A stretch of 60,446 nt of DNA from Penium margaritaceum. Its lineage: Eukaryota > Streptophyta > Zygnematophyceae > Desmidiales > Peniaceae. Numbering within the stretch: position 1 is the first letter of the stretch; every line of letters starts with the position of its first letter. Under the pieces are notes generated by a model. It ran no database searches. It saw nothing but the letters and a program-made list of their open reading frames with translations, and had not been told where the DNA came from. The stretch is taken from contig SZWC01000038.1 of NCBI GenBank assembly GCA_023375785.1, positions 454,438 through 514,883 of the forward strand, read 5' to 3'. Made by a program: the position numbers and the translations under genes. This document shows positions 47,690 to 58,680 of this stretch, piece by piece.

Positions 47690-47940
47690 GGTTGCACTTC
47701 TGTCCAACTTTCTTCGACACGATACTACAAAGTCTACACTTCCAGATGCACTCATGACATACACTTCAGGTGTGCTGGAGGGGGGGAGGGGGGGGGTCCG
47801 GTTCCAAACTCTAGTGCCAACCAGCCCCCCCTCCCCCCCTCCCCTCCAGCGGAGAAGTGTATGTGGCGAGTGTTGGTGGAAGTGCATGAAAGATATTGCA
47901 TGAGAAAGAAAGGGATCTACACAAGTGCACAGGTCTACCA
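47690..47940. mobile_element. Candidate fold-back element with G/C-tract arms
   Basis: The reverse complement of about 47690-47797 aligns with 47822-47940. Both arms contain a G-rich or C-rich stretch next to GCTGGAGG/CCTCCAGC, then GAAGTGTATGT, GAGTG, TGGAAGTG, a GAAGAAAG-like stretch and AAGTGCA. The spacer is about 24 bp. The motif order GTGYATGTGGCGAGTG...TGGAAGTGCA also occurs in the arms of the inverted repeat at 19377-20423, so the two may be one family. No transposase is visible. Confidence 0.5.
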
Positions 47941-48607
47941 GATGCTCGTACACCATCGTTACATATCCATCGACGGTCTTCGCATCCAGATAGGAGGGTG
48001 CTTTTGGTGTCCCTATCGGACTGACCAGGTATACGTCGGTCAATCTCAACCGCAATGTTTATACCAACTCCGTCATTGAACGGTGTTCGATGGCGAACCA
48101 CTCGATCGTCGGCAACCAACCTCTGCCGGCAGCGAAGCCCGACACCCAAGTAGTTGGGCTTCGGCTGCGAAGCCCAACTACTCGGGCATTGTGCTTTGCT
48201 ACTGGCTGAGGTCGACTGTTGACAGCACGACTGAGTTCAGTTGTGCTGTTTGTACCAGTGGCCTCGACAGCCAGCCTGTCAGTCCACCGACAGACTATAC
48301 TTCCTGACCACCGCTCGAGCGTTTAGATTTTTTCTCGAATGTGTCAAGACAATCCATCTAGACAGGTAAGAAAACGAGCGATGACTCTCTGTTGACTCGA
48401 ACCAATTTGAAGCATAGATATACGATAGCTTTCAAACCGACATTTCTAGCCGTGATTGTGTTTTTGTACAAAATCATGTCATCTTTGTCACCGGAAATCT
48501 CCATTGTGTCTTACTTTTTGTTTTCTACATGTTCATTCATAACTCAAAAAATTCACTGGATTTTTAAGACAAGAAATTTTTTCTTCATGCTTTATTACAA
48601 CTGTGAA
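47941..48607. other. Non-satellite sequence with a perfect hairpin
   Basis: Apart from the hairpin at 48149-48182 I find no structure. Small open frames (47861-48079 and 48083-48307 plus) show no domain I recognise and cross the inverted repeat or hairpin, so I do not call them genes. Confidence 0.5.
48149..48182. repeat. Perfect 15-bp inverted repeat with 4-base loop
   Basis: AGTAGTTGGGCTTCG and CGAAGCCCAACTACT flank GCTG. Outside the stem, GCCCG on the left and CGGGC on the right can pair across a bulge. It has no T-run after it. Confidence 0.9.
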
Positions 48608-50040
48608 GTTAAAGAAAGATGTAATGTTTCCCTCGTATAAACCTGTACACTTTTGTACATCTTCACCTGTACCACAATCAAAGTTGCACACACCTCGTCA
48701 TACACTTCCCTCATACACTTTCACCCCCACTCCCTCCCCTCAAACCTTCCACACTCATCCTGCTAGTATAAAACAACATTATACACTAGTACACATTTTT
48801 ATGTGCAACCAATCCATCCAAATGTACACCTCTACATTCAATCCTCACTTGCACTCTGAGCCCTGCACCTCCCCTTCCACCTATCTCTACCCTTGCCCAT
48901 GGGATTTCGTGAACAAATGTACAATTCCATCCACACAAGAATCCATATTTGCACACCTCCTCATACACTCTACACATACACTTTCACCTTACCCCCTCCC
49001 CTCCTCCTACCTTCCACAATGTTCTTGCTTAAACCATGCAACATCATACACAAATCTACACCTCCACATTCACTCCCAGCATACACTTTCAACCCCACCC
49101 CCTCCCCTCCCACCTCGCCTAGAGTTCACGATACACTGATTTCCAGTTTCACATGCACTTTACTCATACAACCATGCACCTCCACATACAATCCCCACGT
49201 GCACTTTCCCCCAACAACCCCCCCTCCCCCCTATACCCACTCAAAGCCAAACCCACATGATTTCGTACACTAGCATGCACATACAACATGAACATTACAT
49301 ATTTCTTGAACTTCTCATAAAGTAATGAGATTAAAGAAAGATGTAATGTCTACCTCCTATAAACCTGTACACTTTTATACACCTTCACCTACACCACAGT
49401 CAAAGTTATACACACCTCTTCATACACTTCACACATACACTTTCACCCCCACCCCACTCCCCTCAAACCTTCCACAATCATCCTGCTTGGACAAAACAAC
49501 ATTATACACTAGTACACATTTTGATGTGCAACCAACCCATCCAAATGTACACCTCTACATTCAATCCTCACTTGCACTCTGAGCCCAGCGCCTCCCCTTC
49601 CACCTACCTCTAGCCTAGCCCATGGGTTATCATACACAAGTGTACAATTCCATCCACAACAGGCTCAATATTTACACACCTCCTCATACTCTACACATAC
49701 ACTGTCATCTTACCCCCTCCTCCCCTCCTACCTTCCACAATGCTTTTGCATAAACCATGCAACATCATACACAACTGTACACCTCCACATTCACTCCTAG
49801 CATACACTTTCAACCCCACCCCCTCCCCTCCCATCTTGCCTAGAGTTTACTATACACTAGTGTCCAATTTCACACGCACCTCACTCATACAATCATGCAC
49901 CTCCACGTACAATCCCCACGTGCACTTTCACCCAACAACCCCCCCATATACCCAATCTAAGCCAAACCCACATGATTCCGTACACTAGCATACACATACA
50001 ACCATAAGACACCAGAGATATCATAAACCTCCTTATGCAC
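48608..50040. repeat. Two tandem copies of a 0.72-kb unit rich in C and A
   Basis: AAAGAAAGATGTAATG at 48611 recurs at 49333 (722 bp later), and homology continues through CAAACCTTCCACA, ACATTATACACTAGTACAC, CACTTGCACTCTGAGCCC and ACTAGCATNCACATACAAC. The copies differ by substitutions and small indels. Each holds short internal repeats of the type CATACACTTTCACC plus CCTCCCCTCC. A partial third start is visible near 50028. The Pro/Thr/His-rich frames are low-complexity and not convincing genes. Confidence 0.85.
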
Positions 50041-50218
50041 TTCCCACATACACTTTCACCTCCTCCCCCCACCCACCACACAATCTATCCATCCACCTCA
50101 ACCTCAACCCACACAACATTGTTATCTACTATGAATCTTTCTAGAACCTTCATATTTCAACATTTTTTTTATACACACTTCTTCTAGTGTATGAAACTGC
50201 TTTGCTTAACTCTTCCTC
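50041..50218. other. AT/C-rich edge before satellite F resumes
   Basis: A short stretch ending in CTCTTCCTCAC, where the 14-bp repeat begins again. No gene is seen. Confidence 0.6.
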
Positions 50219-53200
50219 ACCTTTGCAACTACGCCTTTGTGCCTGCGCCTTTGCGCATGTGCCTTTGCGCCTGCACCATTGCGCCTGGGCCTTTGCGACT
50301 GCGCCTTTGCACCTCCGCCATTGTGCATGCGCCTTTGCGCCTGCACCTTTGCGCCTGCGCCTTTGCGCCTGCGCCTTGTCGCCTGTGCTTTTGCGCCTGC
50401 GCCTTCGCGCCTGCGCCTTTGCGCCTATGCGTTTGCGCGTGCAGCTTCGTGCCTGTACCTTCGTGCCTGCGCCTATGCACCTGTGCCATTATGCCTGCGC
50501 CTTTGCGCTTGCGCCTGTGCGCCTGCTCCTATGCGCCTGCGCCTTTGCGCCTGCGCCTTCGCGCCTGCGCCTTTGCGCCTATGCGTTTGCGCGTGCAGCT
50601 TCGTGCCTGTACCTTCGTGCCTGCGCCTATGCACCTGTGCCATTATGCCTGCGCCTTTGCGCTTGCGCCTGTGCGCCTGCTCCTATGTGCCTGCGCCTTT
50701 GCGCCTGCACCTTTGCGACTGCGCCTTTGCACCTGCGCCTTTGCACCTGCGCCTTTGTGCCTACGCCTTTGCCCCAGTGCCTTTGCGCTTGCGCCCTTGC
50801 GCCTGCGCCTTTGCACCTGCGCCTTTGCGCCTGCACCTTTGCGACTGCGCCTTTGCACCTGCGCCTTTGCACCTGCGCCTTTGTGCCTACGCCTTTGCCC
50901 CAGTGCCTTTGCGCTTGCGCCCTTGCGCCTGCGCCTTTGCACGTGCGCCTTCAAGCCTGCACCGTTGCGCCTACACCTTTGCGCCTGTGCCTTTGCGCCT
51001 CCGCCTTCGCGCTTGCGCCTTTCCGCCTGCACCTTCTGCACCTATGCCTTTTGCGCTTGCGCCGTTTGTGCCTGCACCTTTTACACCTTGGCCTTTGCAC
51101 CTGTGCGTTTGCGCCTGTGCCTTTGCACCTGCGCCTTTGCGCCTTCGCGCCTGCACCTTTGCGCCTACACCTTTGCGCATGCACCTTTGTGCCTATGCCT
51201 TTGCCCCTGCGGCTTTGCGCCTTTGCACCTACACCTTTGCGCCTGCACCTTTAAGCCTGCGCCTTTGCGTCTCCGCCTTTGCGACTGCGCCCTTTCACTT
51301 GCGCCTTTGTGCCTCCACCTATATTCCTACAGCTTTGTGCCTGTGCCTTTGCGGCTTTGTGCGTACGCATTTGCACCTGTGCATTTGCGCCTGTGCCTAT
51401 TCGTCTGCGCCTTTGCGCCTCGGCCTTTGCATCTGCACCTTTGCGCCTACGCCTTTGCGCATGCGCCTTTGCACCAGCACCTTTGTGCCTGCCCCTTTGT
51501 GCCTACGCCTTTGCAGCTTTGTGCCTGTGCATTTGCTCCTGCACCTTTGCGCCTGCGCCTTTTTGCCTGCGCCTTTGTGCCTCGGCCGTTGCACCTTCGC
51601 CCTCCTATCTACGCCTTCGCGCCTGCAACTTCTCGCCTGCACCTTTGAGCGTGCGCCTTCGCGCCTGCGCCTTTGTGTCTGCGCCTTAGCACCTGCGCCT
51701 TTGTGCCTGCGCCTTTCCGCCTGTGCCTCTTTGCCTGCGCCTTTGCGCATGCACCTTCTACACCTACGCCTTCTATGCCTATGCCTTTCGCGCCTGCGCC
51801 TTAAATGCCTGCGCCATTTGGGCCTCGACCTTTGTGACTGCACCTTGGAGCCTACACCTTTGCACCTGCGCCTTTGCACCTGCGCATTTGCGCCTGCACC
51901 TTTGCGTCTGCGCCTTTGCGCCTGTGCATTTCTACCTTTGCGCCTACGCCTTTGCGCCCCCACCTTTGCATCTGCGCCTTTGCGCATGCGCCTTTTGCGC
52001 CTGCGCCTTTGCGTCTGTCTGGGCCTTTGCGCTTGGCCCTTTGCCCCTGCACCTTTGCGCCTGCGCCTTTGCGCCTGTACCTTTGTTCCTGCGCGTTTGT
52101 GCCTGCACCTTTGCACCTGCGCCTTTGCACCTGCACCTTTGCATCTACGCCTTTGTGCGTGCTCCTTTGCGCCTGCGCCTTTGCGCCCGCGCCTTTGCGT
52201 TTGCGCTTTTAACTCAGCGCCTTTGCGCCTCCCCCTTTGCGCCTGCGCCTTTGCACCTGCACCTTTGCATCTACGCCTTTGTGCGTGCTCCTTTGCGCCT
52301 GCGCCTTTGCGCCCGCGCCTTTGCGTTTGCGCTTTTAACTCAGCGCCTTTGCGCCTCCCCCTTTGCGCCTGCGCCTTTGCGCCTGCGCCTTTCCGCCTAC
52401 GCTTTTGCACCTACGCCTTTGCGTCTGCACCTTTGCGCCTACGCCTTTGCGCCTTTGCCTTTGCGCCTCTGCCTTCTGCACCTATGCCTTTTGCACCGAC
52501 GCCTTTTGTACCTGCGCCTTTTGCGTTTCGGCCTTTGCACCTGTGCCTTTGAGCCTACACCTTTGCGCCTGCACCTTTGCGCCTGCACCTTTGCGCCTGC
52601 ACCTTTGCGCCTGTGCCTTTGTGCCTGCACCTTTACGTCTGTGCCTTTGTGCATGCGCCTTTGCGACAACACCCTTGCAACTGCGCCTTTGCGCTTGCAC
52701 CTATGTGTGTGCGCCCTTTGTGGCTTTGTGCATGCGCATTTGCGCCTTTGCCTTTGCGCCTGTGCATTTGTGCCTACTCCATTGCGCCTGCGCCTCTGCG
52801 CCCGCACCTTTGCGCCTGTGCCTTTGCACCTTTGCCTTCGTGCCTGCGCCTTCACAATTGTGCCTTTGCGCCTGCACCTTGGCGCCTACGCCTTTGTGCC
52901 TGTACCTTTGTGCCTGCGCCTCTGCGCCTGCGCCTTTGCGCCCGTGCCTTTGAGCCTGCGCCTTTTTGCCTGTACCTTTATGCCTGTACCTTTGCGCATG
53001 CGCATTCTGTACCTGTGCCTTCTAGGCCTGTGCCTTTTGCACCTGCGCCTCTTTTGCCTGCGCCATTTACGCCTTGACCTTTGCGACTTCACCTTTCTGC
53101 CTATGCCTTTGCACCTGCGCCTTTGCTCCCGCGCCTTTGCGCCTGTGCCTTTGCACCTTTGTGCCTGTGCCTTTGCACCTTTGCGCCAACGCCTTTGCAC

Positions 53201-56200
53201 TTGCATCTTTGCACTTGTGCCTTTGCGCCAACGCCATTTACGCCTACGCCCTTGTGCCTACGCCTTTGCACCTGCACCTTTGTGCCTACGCGTTTGTGCC
53301 TACACCTTTGTGCCTGCACGTTTGCGCCTGCGCCTTTGTACCTGCGCCTTCTTCACCTACGCTTTCTTCACTTGCGCCTTCTGCGCCTATGCCTTCTGCG
53401 CCGGTGCCTTTTATGCCTGCGTCTTTTATGCCTTGGCCTTTGTGACTGCGCCTTGGTGCCTGCGCCTTTGCACCAGTGCCTTTCCGCATGCGCCATTGTG
53501 CCTGCGCCTTTGCGCCTACGCCGTTGCACCTTTGCGCCTGCGCCTTTGCGCCTGCGCCTTTGTGTTTGCGCCTTTGCGCCTGCGCCTTTGCATCTGCGCC
53601 TTTGCGTCTGCGCCATTTGCGCCTGCACCTTCCAGTCTGCTCCTTTGCGCCTGGGCCTTTGCCCCTACGCCTTTGCGCCCGTGCCTTTGCGCATGCACCA
53701 TTTTGCCTGCGGCTTTGCGCCTGCGCCTTTGCACCTGCGCCTTTGCGCCTATACCTTTGCGTCCGTGCCTTTGCTCCTGCGCCTTTGTCCCTACGCCATT
53801 ATGCCTGCGCCTTTGCACATGTACCTATGCGCTTGTGCCTTTGCGCCTGCGCCTTTGCGCCTGCGCCTTTCCACATGCACCTCTGCATCTGCGCCTTTGC
53901 GCCTGCGCCTTTGTGCTTGCGCCTTTGGGCATGTGTCTTTACGCCTGCGCCTTTGGGCTTGCGCCTTCACGCCTCTGCCTTTGCCTTTGCGCATGTACCA
54001 TTGCGCCTACACCTTTGCGCCTGCACCATTGCGCCACGCCTGCGCCTTTGCACCTACGTTGTTGCGCCTGCACCTTTCCACATGCGCCTTTGTGCCTACG
54101 CCTTTGCGCCTGCACCTTTGCGCCTGCGCCTTTGGGCCTATGCCTTTACACTTGTGCCTTTGAGCCTGCGCCTTTGTGCCTGTGCCTTTGTGCCTGCGCC
54201 TTTGCGCCTGCACCTTTGTGCCTATGCCTTTGCACCTGCACCTTTGCGCCTACACAGTTGAGCCTGCATGTTTGCGCCTATGCCTTTACGCCTGTGTGTT
54301 AGCGCCTATGCCTTTGCATCTGCATCTTTGCGCCTTCGCCTTTGCGCCTATGCCATTGCGCCTGCGCCACTTGCGCCTACGCCTTCTATGCCTGGGCCTT
54401 TTCCGCCCTGGCCTTTGTGCGTGTGTCGTTACGCCTGCACCTTTACGCCTGCACCTTTGCGCCTGCGCCTTTCCGCCCGCGCCTTTGCGCCTGCGCCTTT
54501 CCGCCTACGCCTTTGTGCCTCGGCCTTTGCGCCTGCGCCTTTGCGCCTGCACCTTTGTGTCTCCACCTTTTGCGCCTGCGCCTTTGCGCCTGCACCTTTG
54601 CGCCTGCGCCTTTGCGCCTCCGCCTTTGCGCCTATGCCTTTGCCCCTGTGCCTTTGCGCCTACGTCTTTGTGCATGCGCCTTTGCACCTGCGTCTTTGCG
54701 CCTTTGCCTTTGCGCCTGCGCCTTCCCACCTGCACCTCTACATTTGTGCCTTTGCGCCTATACCTTTGAACCTGCCCCTTTGCCCCTGCCCCTTTGGGCC
54801 TACGCCTTTGCGCCTGCGCCTTCGTGCGTGCGCCTTCGCGCCTGCGCCTTTGTGCCTGCGCCTTCGTGCCTGCGCCTTTGCGCCTGCGCCTTCGCGCCTG
54901 CGCCTTTGCGCCCGCGCCTTTGCGTCTACGCCTTTTGCGCCTGCGCCTTTGTTATTGCGCCTTTGTGCTTGCACCGTTGCGCCTACACCTTTGTGCGTGC
55001 GCCTTTGTGCCTACACCTTTGCGCCTGCGCCTTTGCGCCTGTGCCTTTGCGCCTGCGCCTTTGCGCCTTCGCCTTTGCACCTGTGCCTTTGTGCATACGC
55101 CGTTGCGCCAGAACCTTTGTGCATGCGCCTTTGCACCTGTGCCTTTGCGCCTGCGCCTTCTGCACCTGTGCCTTTTGTGCTTGCGCCTTTTGTGCCTGCG
55201 CTTTTTCCACCTGGGCCTTTGCGCTTGTTCCTTTGCGCCTGCACCTTTGCGCATGCGCGTTTGTGCTTGCGCCTTTGCACCTTTACGCCTGTGCCTTTGC
55301 GCCTGCGCCTTTGCGCTTGCACCTTTGCGCCTTCGCCTTTGTGCCTGCGCTTTTTCCGCCCTGGCCTTTGCGCCTGTGCCTTTGCACCTACGCCTTTGAG
55401 CCTGCGCCTTTGTGCCTCCGCCTTCGCGCCTTTAGGCCTGCGCCTTTGCATCGGCGCCTTTGCACTCGCATCTTTGCGCCTGCACCTATCTGCCTACAGA
55501 TTTGAGCGTGCGCCTTTGCGGCTTTGTGCCTCCGCATTTGCACCTGAACCTTCGCACCTGCGCATTTGCGCCTGTCCCTTTCTCCTGTGCCTTTGCGCCT
55601 CGGCCTTTGTGCCTGTGCCTTTGCGCCTACGCCTTTGCGCCTGCACCTTCGCGCCTGCGCCTTTGCGCCTGCACCTTTGCACCTGCGCCTTTGCGTCTGT
55701 GCCTTTGCTCTTACGCCTTTGCACCTGCACCTTTGCGCCTGCGCCTTTGTGCCTGCAACTTTCTGCTTGTGCCTTTGAGGCTTTGTGCCTGTGCATTTGC
55801 GCCTGCGCCTTTGCTCTTGCTCCTTTTTTGTGCGCCTTTACGCCTGCNTACGCCTTTGCGCCTGCACCTTCGCGCCTGCGCCTTTGCGCCTGCACCTTTG
55901 CACCTGCGCCTTTGCGTCTGTGCCTTTGCTCTTACGCCTTTGCACCTGCACCTTTGCGCCTGCGCCTTTGTGCCTGCAACTTTCTGCTTGTGCCTTTGAG
56001 GCTTTGTGCCTGTGCATTTGCGCCTGCGCCTTTGCTCTTGCTCCTTTTTTGTGCGCCTTTACGCCTGCACTTTAGTGCTTGCGCCGTTGCCCTTGTCCCT
56101 TTGCACCATCGCCCTCGTGCCTGCGCCTTCGTGCCTGCGCCTTTGCGCTTGCACATTCGCGCCTGCGCCTTCGCGCCTGTGCCTTTGCGCCTGCGTCTTT

Positions 56201-57019
56201 GTGCCTGTACCTTCGTGCCTGCGCCTTTGCGCTTGGGCCTCTTCACCTACGCCTTTGCGCCCGCACCTTTGTGCCTGTGCCTTTTTGCCTGCGCTGTTGC
56301 ACCTGCGCCTTTACGCCTGCACCTTCTGTACCTGCGCCGTCTGCACCTACGCCTTCTACGCCTGTGCCTTTTGCGCCGACGCCTTTTGTGCTTGTGCCTT
56401 TTATGCATTGGCCTTTGTGATTGCGCCTTTGCGCCTGCGCCTTCGTACCTGTGCCTTTGTGCCTGTGCCTTTGCGCCTGCGCCTTTGTGCCTACGCCTTT
56501 GCCCCTTTGCGCCTGCGTTGTTGCGCCTGCGCCTTTGCGCCTACCCCTTCTACACCTATGCCGTATGTACCTGCACCTTCTACACCTGCGCCTTTTGCGC
56601 TTGTGCCTTTTGTGCCTGAGTCTTTTGCGCTTCGGCCTTTGTGACTGCGCCTTGGCGCCTGCGCCTTTTCACCTGTGTCTTTCCATCTGCGCCTTTGCGC
56701 TTGTGCCTTTGCCCCTGCGCCTTTTGCCTGGGCCTTTGCACCTACGCGTTTGTGCTTGCGTCTTTGTGCCTATGCCTTTACGCATTCGCCTCTGCGCCTG
56801 CGCCTTTGCACTTGCGCCTTTGCGCTTGCGCCTTTGCGCCTGCGCCTTTGCGCCTGCGCCTTTGCGCCTACGCCTTTGCGCCTGCACATTCGCGCCTGCG
56901 CCTTTGCCCCTGCGCCTTTGTGCCTGCACCTTTGCATGTGCACCTTTGTGCCTGCGCCTTTGCGCATGCGCCTTTGCACCTACAACTTTGCGCATGTGCC
57001 TTTGTACCTGTGCCTTTGG
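50219..57019. repeat. Satellite family F, 14-bp array, block 3
   Basis: Same unit and orientation as blocks 1 and 2. Local duplications in register with 14 bp are 154 bp (GCAGCTTCG at 50441 and 50595), 126 bp (GCCCCAGTGCC at 50771 and 50897) and 126 bp (TAACTCAGCG at 52210 and 52336). Open frames reach 859 codons (51723-54302) and 783 codons (54268-56619, across the N), all reading the same 14-residue theme. No gene is supported. Confidence 0.96.
55628..56068. repeat. Exact 220-bp duplication on both sides of a single N
   Basis: 55628-55847 and 55849-56068 read identically by eye, with the only ambiguous base of the window (N, 55848) between them. Other duplications in family F follow the 14-bp register and are not centred on gaps. 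The pattern fits two overlapping contig ends joined by a one-base gap. Confidence 0.9.
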
Positions 57020-57130
57020 CCCATAGGCGCCACACAACATAAGCTTAGAAGAGGCATAATCATGAAGCAACAAGGAACCACGTCAATAAAAGGGATAGAG
57101 ACCACTGGGAGAAACAGAAGATGCGGACAC
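57020..57130. other. Junction between satellite F and copia element C
   Basis: Starts with GGCCCATAGGCGCCACACAAC. It may hold the distal end of element C (3' of its pol on the minus strand), but I find no clear LTR end, polypurine tract or target duplication. Confidence 0.5.
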
Positions 57131-57840
57131 ACATCAACTGGGATCACCACGGAGGAACTGAAGAATAACAGCATGCACCGTGACTTTGAGCTTGCCACTA
57201 TATAGTTCATTTATAGTAAACTAGTGTGTTGATGTTGCGTGTCAATACCAAGATGGCGCACGTCACCACACCCAATGTGTTCGCGTACAAAGTGATGCTC
57301 ATATTCATTGCTCGTGTTTTGTGCAAGTGTGATGTATGCTATTGTACTCAGCGATGCGGTACGTGCTCTCAATGCTACAACGATTTGTGATGCAGTGGAT
57401 GGGTTGGCGGAACTGGTGTACGAGATGATACAGCCAGATGCTCTCAAAGACACCGACACCCACGGCGACATGCTTGGCCTCAGTCGAGCTGCGTGCGATA
57501 CAACCTTGCTTCCCGCTCTTCCAAGCGACGGTGGTGCCGCCGATGTGGAAGATTTACCCCGATCGGTTGTGTGCTCCGTGATCTTTGGCCCAATCGATGT
57601 TCGTATACCCACCAACCACGAAAGAAGGCAACACACAAAAGCATAAGCCTAGACAGGGAGTGGACACGACATAGTGAACGACACACAATGCCACCTGGAG
57701 ATGGAGGCGACGCGGGCACTGGGAATTTGGACAAGAAGTTGAGTGCAAATGCAGCATCAGCACTCGTGGTGGTACCAAGGAACATTAAAGACCCGATGAC
57801 CTAGAGGTACGTTGTGACGTCAACGGGCTCCCATCACCGG
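57131..57840 (-). pseudogene. RNase H region of copia element C
   Basis: Across several frames I can follow VIGSLMFLGTTTSADAAFAL (connection region), GLCFCV...GGYTNIDWAKD (the DAD site degraded to N-I-D, near 57590-57613), an AEY-like region lost in frameshifts, and ITLAQNTSNEYEHHFVREHI followed by GIDTQHQ, which matches the KHI-xxx-YHF-V end of copia RNase H. In-frame TAG and TGA codons occur near 57808 and 57828. No active product is possible. Confidence 0.75.
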
Positions 57841-57879
57841 GTAGGGTCAACTATGTTTGGGAGCCTCTGCCCTGCTGGA

Positions 57880-58680
57880 TTCATGAACTCGGAGGCATAG
57901 GGAACAACACCCTACAAGTCTCCAAAATGCTCCTCCAGGGTGCAAACACATCCATCCTGGTGCACTTGTAGCTCTCGTTGCTGATGGTCACACTAATAGG
58001 ACCGAGATCCTTCATCTTGTATGCAGACAGGAGGAGAGCCTTCAGAGCCTGCACAGCCTGAGGATCCAGAGAGGCGATGAAGAGATCATCCACGTACACA
58101 AAGATAACGACAAAGGGTGTGATGGGCTGTTCACGAATAAAGAGGGGTCAAGTGGATTACGACAGTAGCCACCGCACTCAAGAGTGGCAGAGATTCCAGG
58201 GTTGCAGCAGTGCGGAGACTCAATTAGCCAGTACGAGATTTTGAAAAGATGCCAGATACAACCTATACCATTATCAAAGTGAGGTGGCTGAGCGAGGTAG
58301 ATCTCCTCGTCGAGCCAACCATGCAAGAACACGTTGTTTACATCCATTTGATGCAGATTCTAATCATGTTGAGTCACCAAGGTCAACAATGCCTTCGTAG
58401 TAGTGTACTTTCCAACTCGGAAAAGGGTGGCATCAAAGTCCACACAAGGCACTTGGGAGAATCCCTTAGCCGTGAGGTGAACCTTGTAGCGGTCAATGAT
58501 GGCGTCCAGCTTGCGCTTGTGCCTATACATCCAACTGGTGGCAATGACTTTGTGACTAGGTGGAAGGTCCACCTTCTCCTACACGTCATGCTCTGTGATG
58601 GCATCAAGCTCATTGTGCATAGCCTGCTCCCAACGAGCTCCACCTATGGTACAGCGAGCCAAATAAACTGTATCTAAATC
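57880..58680 (-). pseudogene. Reverse transcriptase of copia element C
   Basis: Visible in order are LDTVYLARCTIGGARWEQAMHNE, TAG, VIATSWMYRHKRKLDAI, YKVHLTAKGFSQVPCVDFDATLF, TAG in the place often held by Trp, LHQMDVNNVFLHG, LDEEIYLAQPP, GISATLE...GYCRNPLDPSLFV, a frameshift near 58130, then VYVDDLFIAS (YVDD box near 58084-58098) and YKMKDLGPISVTI. Both catalytic Asp of YVDD remain. The stops and the frameshift make it a pseudogene. Confidence 0.9.

Noticed and set aside
47861..48307. Two short plus-strand frames as small host genes
   Set aside because: They start inside an inverted-repeat arm or cross a perfect hairpin, and I recognise no domain.
48603..49139. 178-codon Pro/Thr/His-rich open frame as a secreted or cell-wall protein
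   Set aside because: Low-complexity translation of a tandemly duplicated C/A-rich unit. The second copy does not keep the frame and there is no signal peptide.
51723..54302. 859-codon open frame as a large Cys/Leu/Arg-rich protein
   Set aside because: It is a pure 14-residue repeat read from a 14-bp satellite. The same peptide is open in the other frames, and there is no unique domain or start context.
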